NCBI GenBank assembly: GCA_049322695.1
Contig: JBMORW010000015.1
Span: 40,575 to 104,574, forward strand
DNA: 64,000 bases
DNA from: CALGKJ01 sp049322695
GTDB taxonomy: Bacteria; Bacillota; Clostridia; Lutisporales; Lutisporaceae
Direction of reading: 5' to 3'
The position numbers were made by a program, and so were the translations under genes. The notes beneath the pieces were generated by a model. The model had not been told where the DNA came from. It did no database searches and saw only the letters and a program-made list of their open reading frames with translations. Shown here one piece after another: positions 35,991 through 44,616 of the stretch (within the stretch, counting starts at the first letter, position 1; every line of letters begins with the position of its first letter).

Positions 35991-36980
35991 ATGTTGAGTA
36001 ATGAGATTAATGTTCTGATTGTTGATGACAGACCAGAAAACCTGCTGGTCATGGAAAGTCTGTTGGATGATCTGCCATGCAATGTTATAAAGGCAAATTC
36101 AGGAAATGATGCACTTTCAATGCTGCTGACCTATGATGTAGCTTTGGTGCTTCTTGATGTTCAGATGCCCGAAATGGATGGCTTTGAGATTGCTGAATTA
36201 ATGCGAGGCAGTGAAAAAACCAGAGATATTCCTATTATTTTTGTGACTGCTATAAATAAAGAACAGCGCAGTATTTTTAAGGGATATGAATTAGGCGCAG
36301 TTGATTATTTGTTTAAGCCTGTAGATCCCTATGTTCTGAAGAGCAAGGTTAAGGTGTTTATAGAGCTTAACAGACAAAAGCAGCTGCTGCAGAGACAAGC
36401 TGTGCTATTGGAGGATAAGGTCAATGAACTTTTAGAGCTGCGGGAAGCAAATTATAGACTTGAGTCCATTTCCAACATAGATTCTCTGACCGGGATACCA
36501 AACAGAAGAAGCTTTGACCAATATATTGGAATGATGTGGAGTAATTCAATAAGAGAGAAAAGCATTATTTCCATAATCATGATAGACATAGATAATTTTA
36601 AGGCATACAATGACAATTATGGCCACCTGCAGGGAGACAAATGTCTGAAGCAGGTTGCAAAATGCATATCCTCAACTCTGAAGCGGCCCCTGGACTTTGC
36701 AGGGCGCTATGGAGGTGAAGAGTTTGTTGTTGTACTTCCCGGTACAGACAAGAATGGGGCGATGCTGCTAGGAGAAGAAATCAGAGCATCAGTTGAAAAG
36801 CTGGGGATACGGCATGAATATTCTAAAACATCTGCTTTTGTTACTGTCAGCTTGGGTGCAGCTGCTATTGTACCTGATGCTGAAAGCAGTATAAGCGAAT
36901 TTATTGATAAAGCGGATAAAGCATTATACTTATCAAAGAATGAAGGGCGCAACAAATGTACTTTGTATAATGATATATAG
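35991..36980 (+). CDS. Response regulator with GGDEF diguanylate cyclase domain
   Basis: A 329-residue cyclase. The receiver (1-120) has VLIVDDRPENLLVMES and phospho-acceptor Asp in LVLLDVQMPEMDG. A coiled-coil linker (QKQLLQRQAVLLEDKVNEL) leads to the GGDEF domain: DSLTGIPNRRSFDQY, IMIDIDNFKAYNDNYGH and the active site GRYGGEEFVVVLP. RPLD five residues before GGEEF is a full inhibitory site. So it is an active, product-inhibited c-di-GMP synthase, most likely switched by the upstream hybrid kinase. GGGAG lies six bases before the ATG. Confidence 0.95.
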   Translation: MLSNEINVLIVDDRPENLLVMESLLDDLPCNVIKANSGNDALSMLLTYDVALVLLDVQMPEMDGFEIAELMRGSEKTRDIPIIFVTAINKEQRSIFKGYELGAVDYLFKPVDPYVLKSKVKVFIELNRQKQLLQRQAVLLEDKVNELLELREANYRLESISNIDSLTGIPNRRSFDQYIGMMWSNSIREKSIISIIMIDIDNFKAYNDNYGHLQGDKCLKQVAKCISSTLKRPLDFAGRYGGEEFVVVLPGTDKNGAMLLGEEIRASVEKLGIRHEYSKTSAFVTVSLGAAAIVPDAESSISEFIDKADKALYLSKNEGRNKCTLYNDI

Positions 36981-37022
36981 AGCAAATTCATGTCTATTCC
37001 GTTGATAATTTATCAAAAAAGT

Positions 37023-37049
37023 GGAATCGTAAATATGATTCCCTTTTTT
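37023..37049 (+). terminator. Rho-independent terminator of the signalling operon
   Basis: GGAATC (37023-37028) with GATTCC (37037-37042) and a run of six T. The rest of the gap to 37243 is AT-rich with nothing else I can name. Confidence 0.75.
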
Positions 37050-37243
37050 CGAACTTTCACCAGAAGTAGATAAATTCAAATAGAAATTAATTTTTTTAAG
37101 GAAATTTTAAATTTTTTTTAAAATCAGTGAAACATATTAATAATAATTGACGTATATAAATATGAATCAGGTAAATAAGCATTAGTGATTTTGTCGTGTG
37201 AAATCAAATATAGGATAATTTGTTAAATAGGAGCGGATGAATA

Positions 37244-38302
37244 ATGAGTCGCAGGAAATGGAATGGAGCAAACGGTGAGTTTAATAACTTTAACAGACAA
37301 CACAGTCATAGGCACAGCGGACCCTTCATATTCTTTGATTTGATATTCGGTATTGTCAGTCTGGCTATTACATTGGCTATGAATGTACTGGGAATTGTAT
37401 TTGATGTTTTAGGCTCTGTTTTCTCAAGCCCCGGAAGGAATCAAAAGCCTCCCGTAAATATGAATATGGGTCAGCCAAACAGCAGTAAAAAGGCTGAGGA
37501 TAGTATGAAATACGGTGATCTTAGCAAGTTTGACACTAATGGCAGTACCACAGGCAGTACTTCAAATACTCAAAGCTTTGCATCAAGCAACTGTACAGCA
37601 GAAGATAAAAGCTATCATAGGGAAGAGGTTAAGAATCCAGCAAAGCCGCAACCCAAGAATGAACAAAACAAGGAAAATAAAAAAGAGGCTGCTGACTCTG
37701 GTTCAAATTTGAACATACTTATTTTTGTTTTAACTATAGTGCCAGTAATTATCTTCCTGGCCATGAAAATGGTAATCTATGCCGGAGCTGCTGCTGTTGC
37801 AGGAGTAGGGCTGATGATAATATATAATTCTCTGAGAGGCATATTCAAGTCAAAACCAAAGCAAGCAGAAGATAATAAAAAGGATAGTACTGAGGCAGCA
37901 GAAGAATCTGATACAGAAAAGCTCATTAAAGAAGCATTTGATAAGGTTTATGTAATAAGAAAGAATCTTCATAAGGTAACCAGTCAGGATATCAGAAGCA
38001 AGGTAGAAAGACTTTGTACTCTCGCTGAAAAGATTATTGGGGAAGTCAGAACTAATCCTGAAAATCTGAAGGCTGTGAAGAAATTTTTCTACTACTATCT
38101 TGATGCATTCAATGATATATTTAACAGGTATTTGAGAATATCAACCTTCAATAATTCTTCTGAGGAGATTGATAAGACTATTAATGAAACCGAAAAGGCT
38201 TTTGATGAGGTTGAAGACATATTCCAGGAATTATGTGAAAACCTGATAGAAAATGATATGTTGAACATTAAGGCTACAATCAATGTAATGAAAAACAGTT
38301 AA
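37244..38302 (+). CDS. XpaC-like protein (5-bromo-4-chloroindolyl phosphate hydrolysis family)
   Basis: A 352-residue protein: an N-terminal hydrophobic hairpin (FDLIFGIVSLAITLAMNVLG), a long Ser/Asn/Lys-rich linker, two more membrane segments (LNILIFVLTIVPVIIFLAMK, VIYAGAAAVAGVGLMIIYN), and a helical C-terminal domain (SDTEKLIKEAFDKVYVIRKN, AVKKFFYYYLDAFNDIFNR) typical of XpaC. These proteins often adjoin TelA-like tellurite genes; none is here. Function unclear. Start ATG follows AGGAGCG. Confidence 0.82.
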   Translation: MSRRKWNGANGEFNNFNRQHSHRHSGPFIFFDLIFGIVSLAITLAMNVLGIVFDVLGSVFSSPGRNQKPPVNMNMGQPNSSKKAEDSMKYGDLSKFDTNGSTTGSTSNTQSFASSNCTAEDKSYHREEVKNPAKPQPKNEQNKENKKEAADSGSNLNILIFVLTIVPVIIFLAMKMVIYAGAAAVAGVGLMIIYNSLRGIFKSKPKQAEDNKKDSTEAAEESDTEKLIKEAFDKVYVIRKNLHKVTSQDIRSKVERLCTLAEKIIGEVRTNPENLKAVKKFFYYYLDAFNDIFNRYLRISTFNNSSEEIDKTINETEKAFDEVEDIFQELCENLIENDMLNIKATINVMKNS

Positions 38303-38313
38303 TATTCTATAGA

Positions 38314-38338
38314 CGGCTTGTCGCTATGCGGCAAGCCG
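38314..38338 (+). terminator. Hairpin terminator
   Basis: CGGCTTGTCG with CGGCAAGCCG around CTATG, followed by CTTCATTTTAT. Weak T-tract. Confidence 0.65.
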
Positions 38339-38441
38339 CTTCATTTTATATACTGCATTTTGTCCGTAACCTCTATTTATGAATAATAATATTCAAAGCT
38401 GTAAATATTCTTATTGAAAGTAAAAGCAGTCGGAGGTTAGT

Positions 38442-38822
38442 ATGGAAGATGCAGTAAAGCGAATGAGAAAGCTGCGGCAGAAAAGAAAGCAGCAAGGTGT
38501 ATGTGTAAGGTGCGGAAGAGCTAAGGATGACAGTTATTCAACCTGCATGAAATGCAGAAGCGAGTTCAGAAAAAGTTCAAAAGCAGTACAGAATACCATA
38601 CATAAACCTGTAAGGACCTTGAGAAAATGGAGGATTACCAATCAAAAGCTGTTTGAGCTGCTGAACACAGCAAGCATTACAGTTAGCGATTTTGCAGACA
38701 GTATAGGTGTTTCTATAAGAACAGCAGAAAGATGGATATTCGAAGAGGTAGAACCGAATACAACAAATAAAGATAGAATAAACAGGCTGTTCAATAAGGA
38801 AATATACGAACTGGAAAAGTAA
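38442..38822 (+). CDS. Small zinc-ribbon and HTH-like protein
   Basis: A 126-residue basic protein with no family I can name. Near the N-terminus a Lys/Arg-rich run is followed by C21-x2-C24 and C35-x2-C38 (CVRCGRAKDD, STCMKCRSE), a zinc-ribbon pattern. The C-terminal part (about 75-110) reads as a helix-turn-helix: SITVSDFADSIGVSIRTAER. Together these suggest a DNA-binding regulator. The start ATG has GGAGG upstream. Confidence 0.7.
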   Translation: MEDAVKRMRKLRQKRKQQGVCVRCGRAKDDSYSTCMKCRSEFRKSSKAVQNTIHKPVRTLRKWRITNQKLFELLNTASITVSDFADSIGVSIRTAERWIFEEVEPNTTNKDRINRLFNKEIYELEK

Positions 38823-38995
38823 GTATGAGACTAACAAAGTGAATAATGCCTCTTTTGTAACATTCTGCATGTATTATGTTTATTTATTGTAAGGATACTA
38901 TATCTATAACAATGATTCTGTATGCTGCTGCATTATAGCAGATACTTATACCGGAGGCTGAATTATTAAAACAATCATAATGGGAGTGTACACAT

Positions 38996-39667
38996 ATGTT
39001 TTGCATATTTAGAAGGATATCTATGCTTTTGATAACACTTTTCTTAATACTTTGTACAGTTTCGTGCGGTCAAAACGGCTATATAAAAGAGCCTGAAGGA
39101 GACAGTACTGAAAATCCGCAGTCTGTACCTACTGAAGCTCCTGCACAGCAGCAGGAGCTGATATCTGATTATCTGCCGCTTAAGGTTGGGAATCTTTGGC
39201 TCTATGAGGGAGAAGGTAATGAATATGCATCCTTTTCCCAAGAGATTGTTTATGAGCAGGATGGAAGGTATCAGATGATGACGGAAAGCGGCGGGACAGT
39301 GATGGCTAATGTTATAGAAGTGAGAAATGACAGTCTGGTTAATACCTATAGAGAAGGAGAGGTTTATGACAATAAAAACATATTAAACAAACCATCCAAT
39401 CTCAATATTATTATTATGAAACTTCCTGTTGAAGGTGGAAACAGCTGGGAAAGTGAAGAAAACAGGTATGAAATACTAAGAACTGATGCTGTGGTTGATG
39501 TACCTGCAGGCAAATTTGATAACTGTGTTGAAGTAGGGATAACCTTTAAGGATGGAAGTAAGGGAGTTGCTTTTTATAAAAAGGGAGTAGGCTTGATACA
39601 ATCAGATTTTATAATTAGCGAGACTGAAATTATATCCTCAAAGCTCAAATCCTTCTCGCTGAAATAA
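38996..39667 (+). CDS. Unknown secreted lipoprotein
   Basis: A 223-residue protein with signal peptide (MLLITLFLILCTVSC, lipobox TVSC) then a linker rich in Pro/Gln/Glu. The mature part begins YLPLKVGNLWLYEGEGNE, a motif of uncharacterised Clostridial surface proteins with a beta fold, and ends LIQSDFIISETEIISSKLK. Function unknown. A strong terminator follows. Confidence 0.78.
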   Translation: MFCIFRRISMLLITLFLILCTVSCGQNGYIKEPEGDSTENPQSVPTEAPAQQQELISDYLPLKVGNLWLYEGEGNEYASFSQEIVYEQDGRYQMMTESGGTVMANVIEVRNDSLVNTYREGEVYDNKNILNKPSNLNIIIMKLPVEGGNSWESEENRYEILRTDAVVDVPAGKFDNCVEVGITFKDGSKGVAFYKKGVGLIQSDFIISETEIISSKLKSFSLK

Positions 39668-39692
39668 TAAGCCTAATGAGGCTTATTTTTTT
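39666..39692 (+). terminator. Rho-independent terminator
   Basis: AATAAGCCT, loop AATG, AGGCTTATT and a T-run. It overlaps the lipoprotein stop codon. Confidence 0.85.
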
Positions 39693-39748
39693 ATTGCAAA
39701 TTATGATATCATATTATTATAAAACTTCAGCATAGGGGGAATTCGGAG

Positions 39749-40522
39749 ATGTATGATGGAATAAGCCATAAGACCATGATAAAAGAATACTTCGGATGTA
39801 ATATAAGTGATGTGGCTGATACGGTTGTAGTAAGCCCTATACTGGACCTCAAAAGATTTAAAGAATTTGCTGATGAGGTTATACTAGAATTTAGCGGCTG
39901 GTATGATGGCATGACCGTAATGAAAAAAGGAAAAAGGGTAACAGTGATAGAATGCAGGATCGGGTCGCCCTTGGCAGGCGACTGTATATTGGCACTGGAA
40001 TATGCAAAATGCAAGACTGTAATTTTCAGCGGATCGGCAGGTGCCATCAACGACAGCTATGAAATAGGAGATATGCTGGCTGTCAGCGAAGCGATAATAG
40101 GAGAAGGGTTTTCCAGATATCACAGCGACAATTTTGAGGAAGACTGCTTTGGCAAGCTGTCAGCCGGAGATTATGAGCTGTCTGACAAACTGCTTTCCTG
40201 TATAAAAAAATATGAGGGTATTTATGGTATAAAAACTTATAGAGGCAGGATATTCACAATAGATACAATCCTGGGTGAAAGCAGTGCTGTCTTTGACTAT
40301 ATGAAAAGAAAGGGATGTGATGCAGTAGAGATGGAGGTATCTTCTGTATTTACTGCAGCAGCAAAAGCCGGATTGAAAGCGGCCGCATTAATTTTTATAA
40401 GTGATCTGCCCTTGAAAAGCAAGAGCCTTTTTGAAGGCAGAGATAATAGAGAGCATGAACAGCATAGAAGACAGAGAAATGAAATACCGGGTATTCTGCT
40501 TGATGCAGCAGCAGACCTGTAA
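39749..40522 (+). CDS. Nucleoside phosphorylase superfamily protein
   Basis: A 257-residue protein of the purine/uridine phosphorylase fold. Evidence: KTVIFSGSAGAINDSYEIGD (the phosphate/sugar site GSAGA), AVEMEVSSVFTAAAKAGLKA (substrate EME motif), and LIFISDLPL where the catalytic Asp would sit. The N-terminal part is unlike PNP or UP. It should cleave a nucleoside or a related N-glycoside; which one cannot be told. It lies 12 bases before the FAH gene, so the two are probably one operon. ATG follows AGGGGGAA. Confidence 0.83.
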   Translation: MYDGISHKTMIKEYFGCNISDVADTVVVSPILDLKRFKEFADEVILEFSGWYDGMTVMKKGKRVTVIECRIGSPLAGDCILALEYAKCKTVIFSGSAGAINDSYEIGDMLAVSEAIIGEGFSRYHSDNFEEDCFGKLSAGDYELSDKLLSCIKKYEGIYGIKTYRGRIFTIDTILGESSAVFDYMKRKGCDAVEMEVSSVFTAAAKAGLKAAALIFISDLPLKSKSLFEGRDNREHEQHRRQRNEIPGILLDAAADL

Positions 40523-40534
40523 AAGGAGAGTTTT

Positions 40535-41287
40535 ATGAAATTTGTAAGATTTGAACATAAAGGTAAAACAAGCTTTGGGTTGCTTGAAGATAATGGAGTA
40601 AAAGTTATCAAAGGAAATTTGTTCGGAGAATATCATATAACTGATAATAAGCTTCCGATTGGTGCTGTAAGGCTGCTTGCGCCATGCAAGCCTTCAAAGA
40701 TAGTAGCCGTAGGCTTAAATTACATAGACCACATCAGAGAGATGGGGCATGAAATGCCTGGATACCCAATGATATTTATAAAGCCTTCCTCAGCGATTAT
40801 CGGCCCGGAGGACGAAATTATACTGCCGGAGATGTCTCAGAGGGTTGATTATGAAGGTGAAATGGCATTGATTATAGGAAAAACAGCCAGGAATGTAAAG
40901 CCGGATTATGCTTATGACTATATACTTGGTGCTGCCTGCTTTAACGATGTAACTGCTAGAGACCTGCAAAAAGCTGACGGGCAGTGGACCAGAGCAAAAT
41001 CCTTTGATACTTTTGCCCCTTTAGGACCCTGTATAGCTGCAGGACTGAACTATGATAACCTGGATATTGAACTTATACTGAACAATGAAGTGAAGCAGAA
41101 ATCCAACACCTCAAACTTTGTATTTAAGGTAAAGGATATTATAAGCTTTATCAGCAGCATAATGACGCTTTATCCCGGAGATGTGATAGCTACGGGAACT
41201 ACATCAGGTATAGGGAAGCTTTCTCACGGGGATACTGTGGAGGTAGTAATAAAGGATATTGGAAGGCTGAGGAATACAGTAAAATAA
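40535..41287 (+). CDS. Fumarylacetoacetate hydrolase family protein
   Basis: A 250-residue metal-dependent hydrolase. Motifs: VAVGLNYIDHIREMGHE, PMIFIKPSSAIIGPEDE, VDYEGEMALIIGK (metal-binding Glu residues) and GDVIATGTTSGIGKL. These match FAH/YcgM-type fumarylpyruvate hydrolases or oxaloacetate decarboxylases. Neighbour: a nucleoside phosphorylase-like gene, with a terminator after it. Physiological substrate not known. ATG follows AAAGGAGA. Confidence 0.9.
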   Translation: MKFVRFEHKGKTSFGLLEDNGVKVIKGNLFGEYHITDNKLPIGAVRLLAPCKPSKIVAVGLNYIDHIREMGHEMPGYPMIFIKPSSAIIGPEDEIILPEMSQRVDYEGEMALIIGKTARNVKPDYAYDYILGAACFNDVTARDLQKADGQWTRAKSFDTFAPLGPCIAAGLNYDNLDIELILNNEVKQKSNTSNFVFKVKDIISFISSIMTLYPGDVIATGTTSGIGKLSHGDTVEVVIKDIGRLRNTVK

Positions 41288-41299
41288 AATAGCCAAAAC

Positions 41300-41330
41300 A
41301 AGCTGTGGCATTTGCTGCCACAGCTTTATT
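41300..41330 (+). terminator. Rho-independent terminator
   Basis: AAGCTGTGGCA, loop TTTGC, TGCCACAGCTT, then TATT. The following gap to 41526 has TATAAT at 41462-41467 with no clear -35, plausibly the tdh promoter -10. Confidence 0.8.
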
Positions 41331-41526
41331 GTATTAAAATGTAAAAATATTCACTACAATATGTCTGAAAATTAGCAACGTTTGTGCGCAATACAAGTAC
41401 AACACACAAAAAATGTTTTTATTTCTTGTGCAAACATATTTTTTATTTTATTAGTGGATGATATAATAGTATTGAAACATTATAAAAAAATGTACTTAAC
41501 ATATATTATTTAAGGGGGTATATCAA

Positions 41527-42564
41527 TTGCATGGTACTATGAAGGTCGTTATGAAGGAAAAGGCTCAGCCGGGCGCGATAATGACAGCAAAGGAAATACC
41601 AGGCTACGGACCAAAGGAAATACTTATTAAAGTGAAGGCTACATCGATATGCGGTACTGACTACCATATATACAGCTGGGATGCATGGTCCCAAAACAGG
41701 ATAAAGCCACCAAGAGTTATGGGACATGAGTTCAGCGGCGAAGTAATAGCTGTAGGCAGTGACTGCCATAGGGTAAAGGTAGGAGATATGGTTTCGGCTG
41801 AAACACATATAGTTTGTGAAAGATGTGTACAGTGCAGAACCGGTAATGCACATATCTGTCATGATTGTGCGATACTTGGTGTGGACATTGACGGTACCTT
41901 TGCTGAGTACGTGGCTATTCCGGAAACAAATGCATGGGTAAATGATAAAGACCTTGATCCTGCCATCGGCTCGATTCAAGAACCTTTAGGAAATGCAGTG
42001 CATACAGTGCTTTCGGGACCTGTAGCAGGAAAGTCTGTTGCGGTAGTTGGCTGTGGCCCTATAGGCCTGCTCTCGGTAGCTGTAGCAAAGGCATGTGGAG
42101 CTTCTTCAGTAATTGCAGTTGATATCAATGAATACAGACTGGATTTGGCCAAAAAGCTTGGCGCTAAGGTAGCCCTGAACCCTAAGGAAGTAGATGTTGT
42201 TAAAGAAATCATGAGGATGACTGACGGACATGGTATGGACGTTGCTTGTGAGATGTCAGGAAATGCAACTGCTTTAAACCAGCAAATAGATTTTCTCACA
42301 AACGGTGGAAGACTTTCGATTTTGGGAATACCGACAAAACCCGTGGAAATAGATATTAACAAAGTAGTTTTCAAGGGATTGACTGTACATGGAATTACAG
42401 GAAGACGCATGTATGACACCTGGTACACAGTAAAAGGACTGCTTGCATCAGGGACATTGAATGTGGAGCCTATAATAACTCATAGGATGCCTTTAGAGGA
42501 TTATGAAAAGGGCATGGAGCTGATGAAGTCCGGCAACTGCGGAAAAGTGGTTTTGATACCATAA
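41527..42564 (+). CDS. tdh: L-threonine 3-dehydrogenase
   Basis: Zinc alcohol-dehydrogenase-type enzyme that oxidises L-threonine to 2-amino-3-ketobutyrate with NAD+. The 345-residue protein has SICGTDYHIY, VMGHEFSGEV, the structural-zinc cysteines in CERCVQCRTGNAHICHDC, VVGCGPIGLLSVAVAKA (NAD) and GNCGKVVLIP at the end. The start is TTG at 41527, with AAGGGGG eight bases upstream; the first ATG (41539) is too far. The next gene, kbl, takes the product. Confidence 0.97.
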   Translation: MHGTMKVVMKEKAQPGAIMTAKEIPGYGPKEILIKVKATSICGTDYHIYSWDAWSQNRIKPPRVMGHEFSGEVIAVGSDCHRVKVGDMVSAETHIVCERCVQCRTGNAHICHDCAILGVDIDGTFAEYVAIPETNAWVNDKDLDPAIGSIQEPLGNAVHTVLSGPVAGKSVAVVGCGPIGLLSVAVAKACGASSVIAVDINEYRLDLAKKLGAKVALNPKEVDVVKEIMRMTDGHGMDVACEMSGNATALNQQIDFLTNGGRLSILGIPTKPVEIDINKVVFKGLTVHGITGRRMYDTWYTVKGLLASGTLNVEPIITHRMPLEDYEKGMELMKSGNCGKVVLIP

Positions 42565-42590
42565 GAGTTAGTGGTTGAGCTGTTATTTCA

Positions 42591-42682
42591 GGCTACTGGT
42601 CACTGGTCGTTAGCCACTGTTTTTCTGCAGGGCTTTGAAGGGTTACTTTATGCTCTCAACTTGCAACTCGAAACTAGTAGCC
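42591..42682 (+). repeat. Imperfect inverted repeat between tdh and kbl
   Basis: GGCTACTGGT (42591-42600) pairs in inverted form with ACTAGTAGCC (42673-42682), nine of ten. The 165-base gap also carries loosely related CTGGTC, TTAGCCACTG and GCTGGTAACTG stretches, giving a repeat-like, low-complexity look. It may be a small mobile repeat remnant or RNA structure. Confidence 0.4.
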
Positions 42683-42730
42683 AGAGGCTGGTAACTGAAA
42701 AATTTATTTTATATCATTGGAGGGATTAAG

Positions 42731-43915
42731 TTGGGTCTGCACGATCTTGATTTTATTACCGAAAAGCTGGATCAATTAAAGGAGCAGGGAGTATACAGAA
42801 AGCTGACTGTTCTGGAGAGTGCATCCGGACCGAGATGTATCATCAACGGAAAAAACGTAATCAATTTGTCATCTAACAATTATCTAGGCTTTGCAAATCA
42901 CCCCAGACTCAAAAGGGCAGCTATTAAGGCTATAGAGGATTGGGGTGTAGGAGCAGGTGCCGTCAGAACAATAATAGGCAACATGACTATTCATGAGGAG
43001 CTGGAAGAAAAGCTTGCTAAGTTTAAGCATGTAGAAGCAGTTCTTGTATTCCAGTCTGGCTTTACGGCCAATGCAGGAGTTATTCAGGCAATTGTAGACA
43101 AAGGAGATGTAATAATCAGTGATGAGTTGAATCATGCGAGTATAATAGACGGCTGCAGATTGAGTAAGGCGGATGTTGTCAGATTCAAGCACAGTGATAT
43201 GGAGGACCTTGAAAGAGTTATTCTTGAAGTCAAGGATAATTACAGAACCAAGTTGATTATTACGGATGGCGTGTTCAGTATGGACGGGGATATAGCAAAG
43301 CTTCCTGAAATAGTTGAACTGGCAGAAAAGTACGGATGTCTTACATATGTCGATGATGCACATTCCAGCGGGGTATTGGGCAGCAGCGGACAAGGCTCGG
43401 CACACCATTTTGGCTTGTCTGACAGAGTGGATATACAAATAGGAACATTATCCAAGGCCATAGGCGTCGTAGGAGGTTATGTTGCAGGTAAGAGAAATCT
43501 TATAGAATGGCTGAATCACAGAGGCAGGCCATTCCTGTTCAGTACTGCACTTCCTCCGGCTGTTGTTGCGGCTTGTATGGAGGCTGTAGATATACTTTCA
43601 GAAAGCACTGAGCTTACAGATATGCTTTGGGATAATGCAAGGTATATCAAGGATGGGCTCAATAAGCTGGGCTTCAACACAGGGAAGAGCGAAACGCCAA
43701 TTACTCCTGTTATAGCAGGAGAGGATAAAAAAGCAATCACTCTAAGCAAAAGGCTGTTTGAAGAGGGAGTATTTGCACAGAGTATAGTATTCCCGACTGT
43801 TGCAAGAGATGCTGCAAGAGTAAGGACAATTGTTACGGCAGCTCATACCAGACAGGACTTGGATGAGGCATTGGCAGCCTTTGAAAAGGTTGGTAAAGAA
43901 CTGGGCTTGATATAA
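42731..43915 (+). CDS. kbl: 2-amino-3-ketobutyrate CoA ligase (glycine C-acetyltransferase)
   Basis: PLP enzyme that converts 2-amino-3-ketobutyrate plus CoA to glycine and acetyl-CoA. The 394-residue protein has NNYLGFANHPRLKRAA, GVGAGAVRTIIGNMTIHEEL, YVDDAHSSGVLGSSGQG, the PLP lysine in TLSKAIGVVGGYV and the C-terminal AAHTRQDLDEAL. The start is TTG at 42731 with GGAGGG upstream. Completes the threonine-to-glycine route begun by tdh. Confidence 0.96.
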   Translation: MGLHDLDFITEKLDQLKEQGVYRKLTVLESASGPRCIINGKNVINLSSNNYLGFANHPRLKRAAIKAIEDWGVGAGAVRTIIGNMTIHEELEEKLAKFKHVEAVLVFQSGFTANAGVIQAIVDKGDVIISDELNHASIIDGCRLSKADVVRFKHSDMEDLERVILEVKDNYRTKLIITDGVFSMDGDIAKLPEIVELAEKYGCLTYVDDAHSSGVLGSSGQGSAHHFGLSDRVDIQIGTLSKAIGVVGGYVAGKRNLIEWLNHRGRPFLFSTALPPAVVAACMEAVDILSESTELTDMLWDNARYIKDGLNKLGFNTGKSETPITPVIAGEDKKAITLSKRLFEEGVFAQSIVFPTVARDAARVRTIVTAAHTRQDLDEALAAFEKVGKELGLI

Positions 43916-43920
43916 TAATA

Positions 43921-43959
43921 AAGGGATGTCTCATAGGTTTTGGCTGTGAGACATCCCTT
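43921..43959. terminator. Bidirectional terminator
   Basis: AAGGGATGTCTCA (43921-43933) with TGAGACATCCCTT (43947-43959). It lies between the convergent kbl and ferritin-like genes. Confidence 0.8.
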
Positions 43960-43964
43960 GTCCT

Positions 43965-44468
43965 TTAGAATGGAGAATAGCCCATTTCAAACCAGTTTCT
44001 TTCCATAAGCTCTTTGTATTCTTTATACAGCATATCTCTATGCTCTATTTCCCATTTTGAAAGAGTCAGGAACATTTCCTTGCCCATTGGATCCCCGGTA
44101 TTCTCAACAGCTTTTGCATAATACTCAGCAAGGTCGTTTTCAAGCAGGTAAGCCATTCTGATTATAGAGATATCACCCAACTCGGATTCATATTCGGATT
44201 GAGGTATATGCTCAAGCTCCTCTCTGGCTCCAAACATATCAACTTCGTTTTCTTTGAACTTCAATATATCAATCCAGTTCTTCCCTTGTTTTAATTCATC
44301 AAACTGCTTGAGTAGCAGCTTCTGGTGATCCTTTTCCATTAATGCAAGACGCTGAAATATGCTTTTGGCTTTAGTGGATTTCACTCTGTCCATGTTTGTT
44401 TTGTAAAAATACTCACCCTGCTTTTCCATTTCTATTGCATAAGCCAGTGCTTTCAAAATATCATTCAT
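43965..44468 (-). CDS. Ferritin-like (rubrerythrin-type) protein
   Basis: A 167-residue four-helix protein. IEMEKQGEYFYKTNMDRV and ALMEKDHQKLLLKQ, then LENDLAEYYAKAVENTG and LSKWEIEHRDMLYKEYKEL carry paired ExxH-type metal ligands of a diiron carboxylate centre. It lacks the rubredoxin tail of full rubrerythrin. Likely role: iron binding or peroxide defence. The second ATG (44468) is chosen: the first is too close to GGGAGG. Confidence 0.85.
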   Translation of the reverse strand: MNDILKALAYAIEMEKQGEYFYKTNMDRVKSTKAKSIFQRLALMEKDHQKLLLKQFDELKQGKNWIDILKFKENEVDMFGAREELEHIPQSEYESELGDISIIRMAYLLENDLAEYYAKAVENTGDPMGKEMFLTLSKWEIEHRDMLYKEYKELMERNWFEMGYSPF

Positions 44469-44616
44469 AATCATACCTCCCTAAGTATTATTATTAATAT
44501 TATATAATACATTAATTTAGTTTTAAACATAACATATTTTTTGCACCTTTCGAAACCTATTAAGTTCTGTTACGTTATATATATGTAGATGAATAATAAA
44601 ATAAAGGGGTGCTTAT

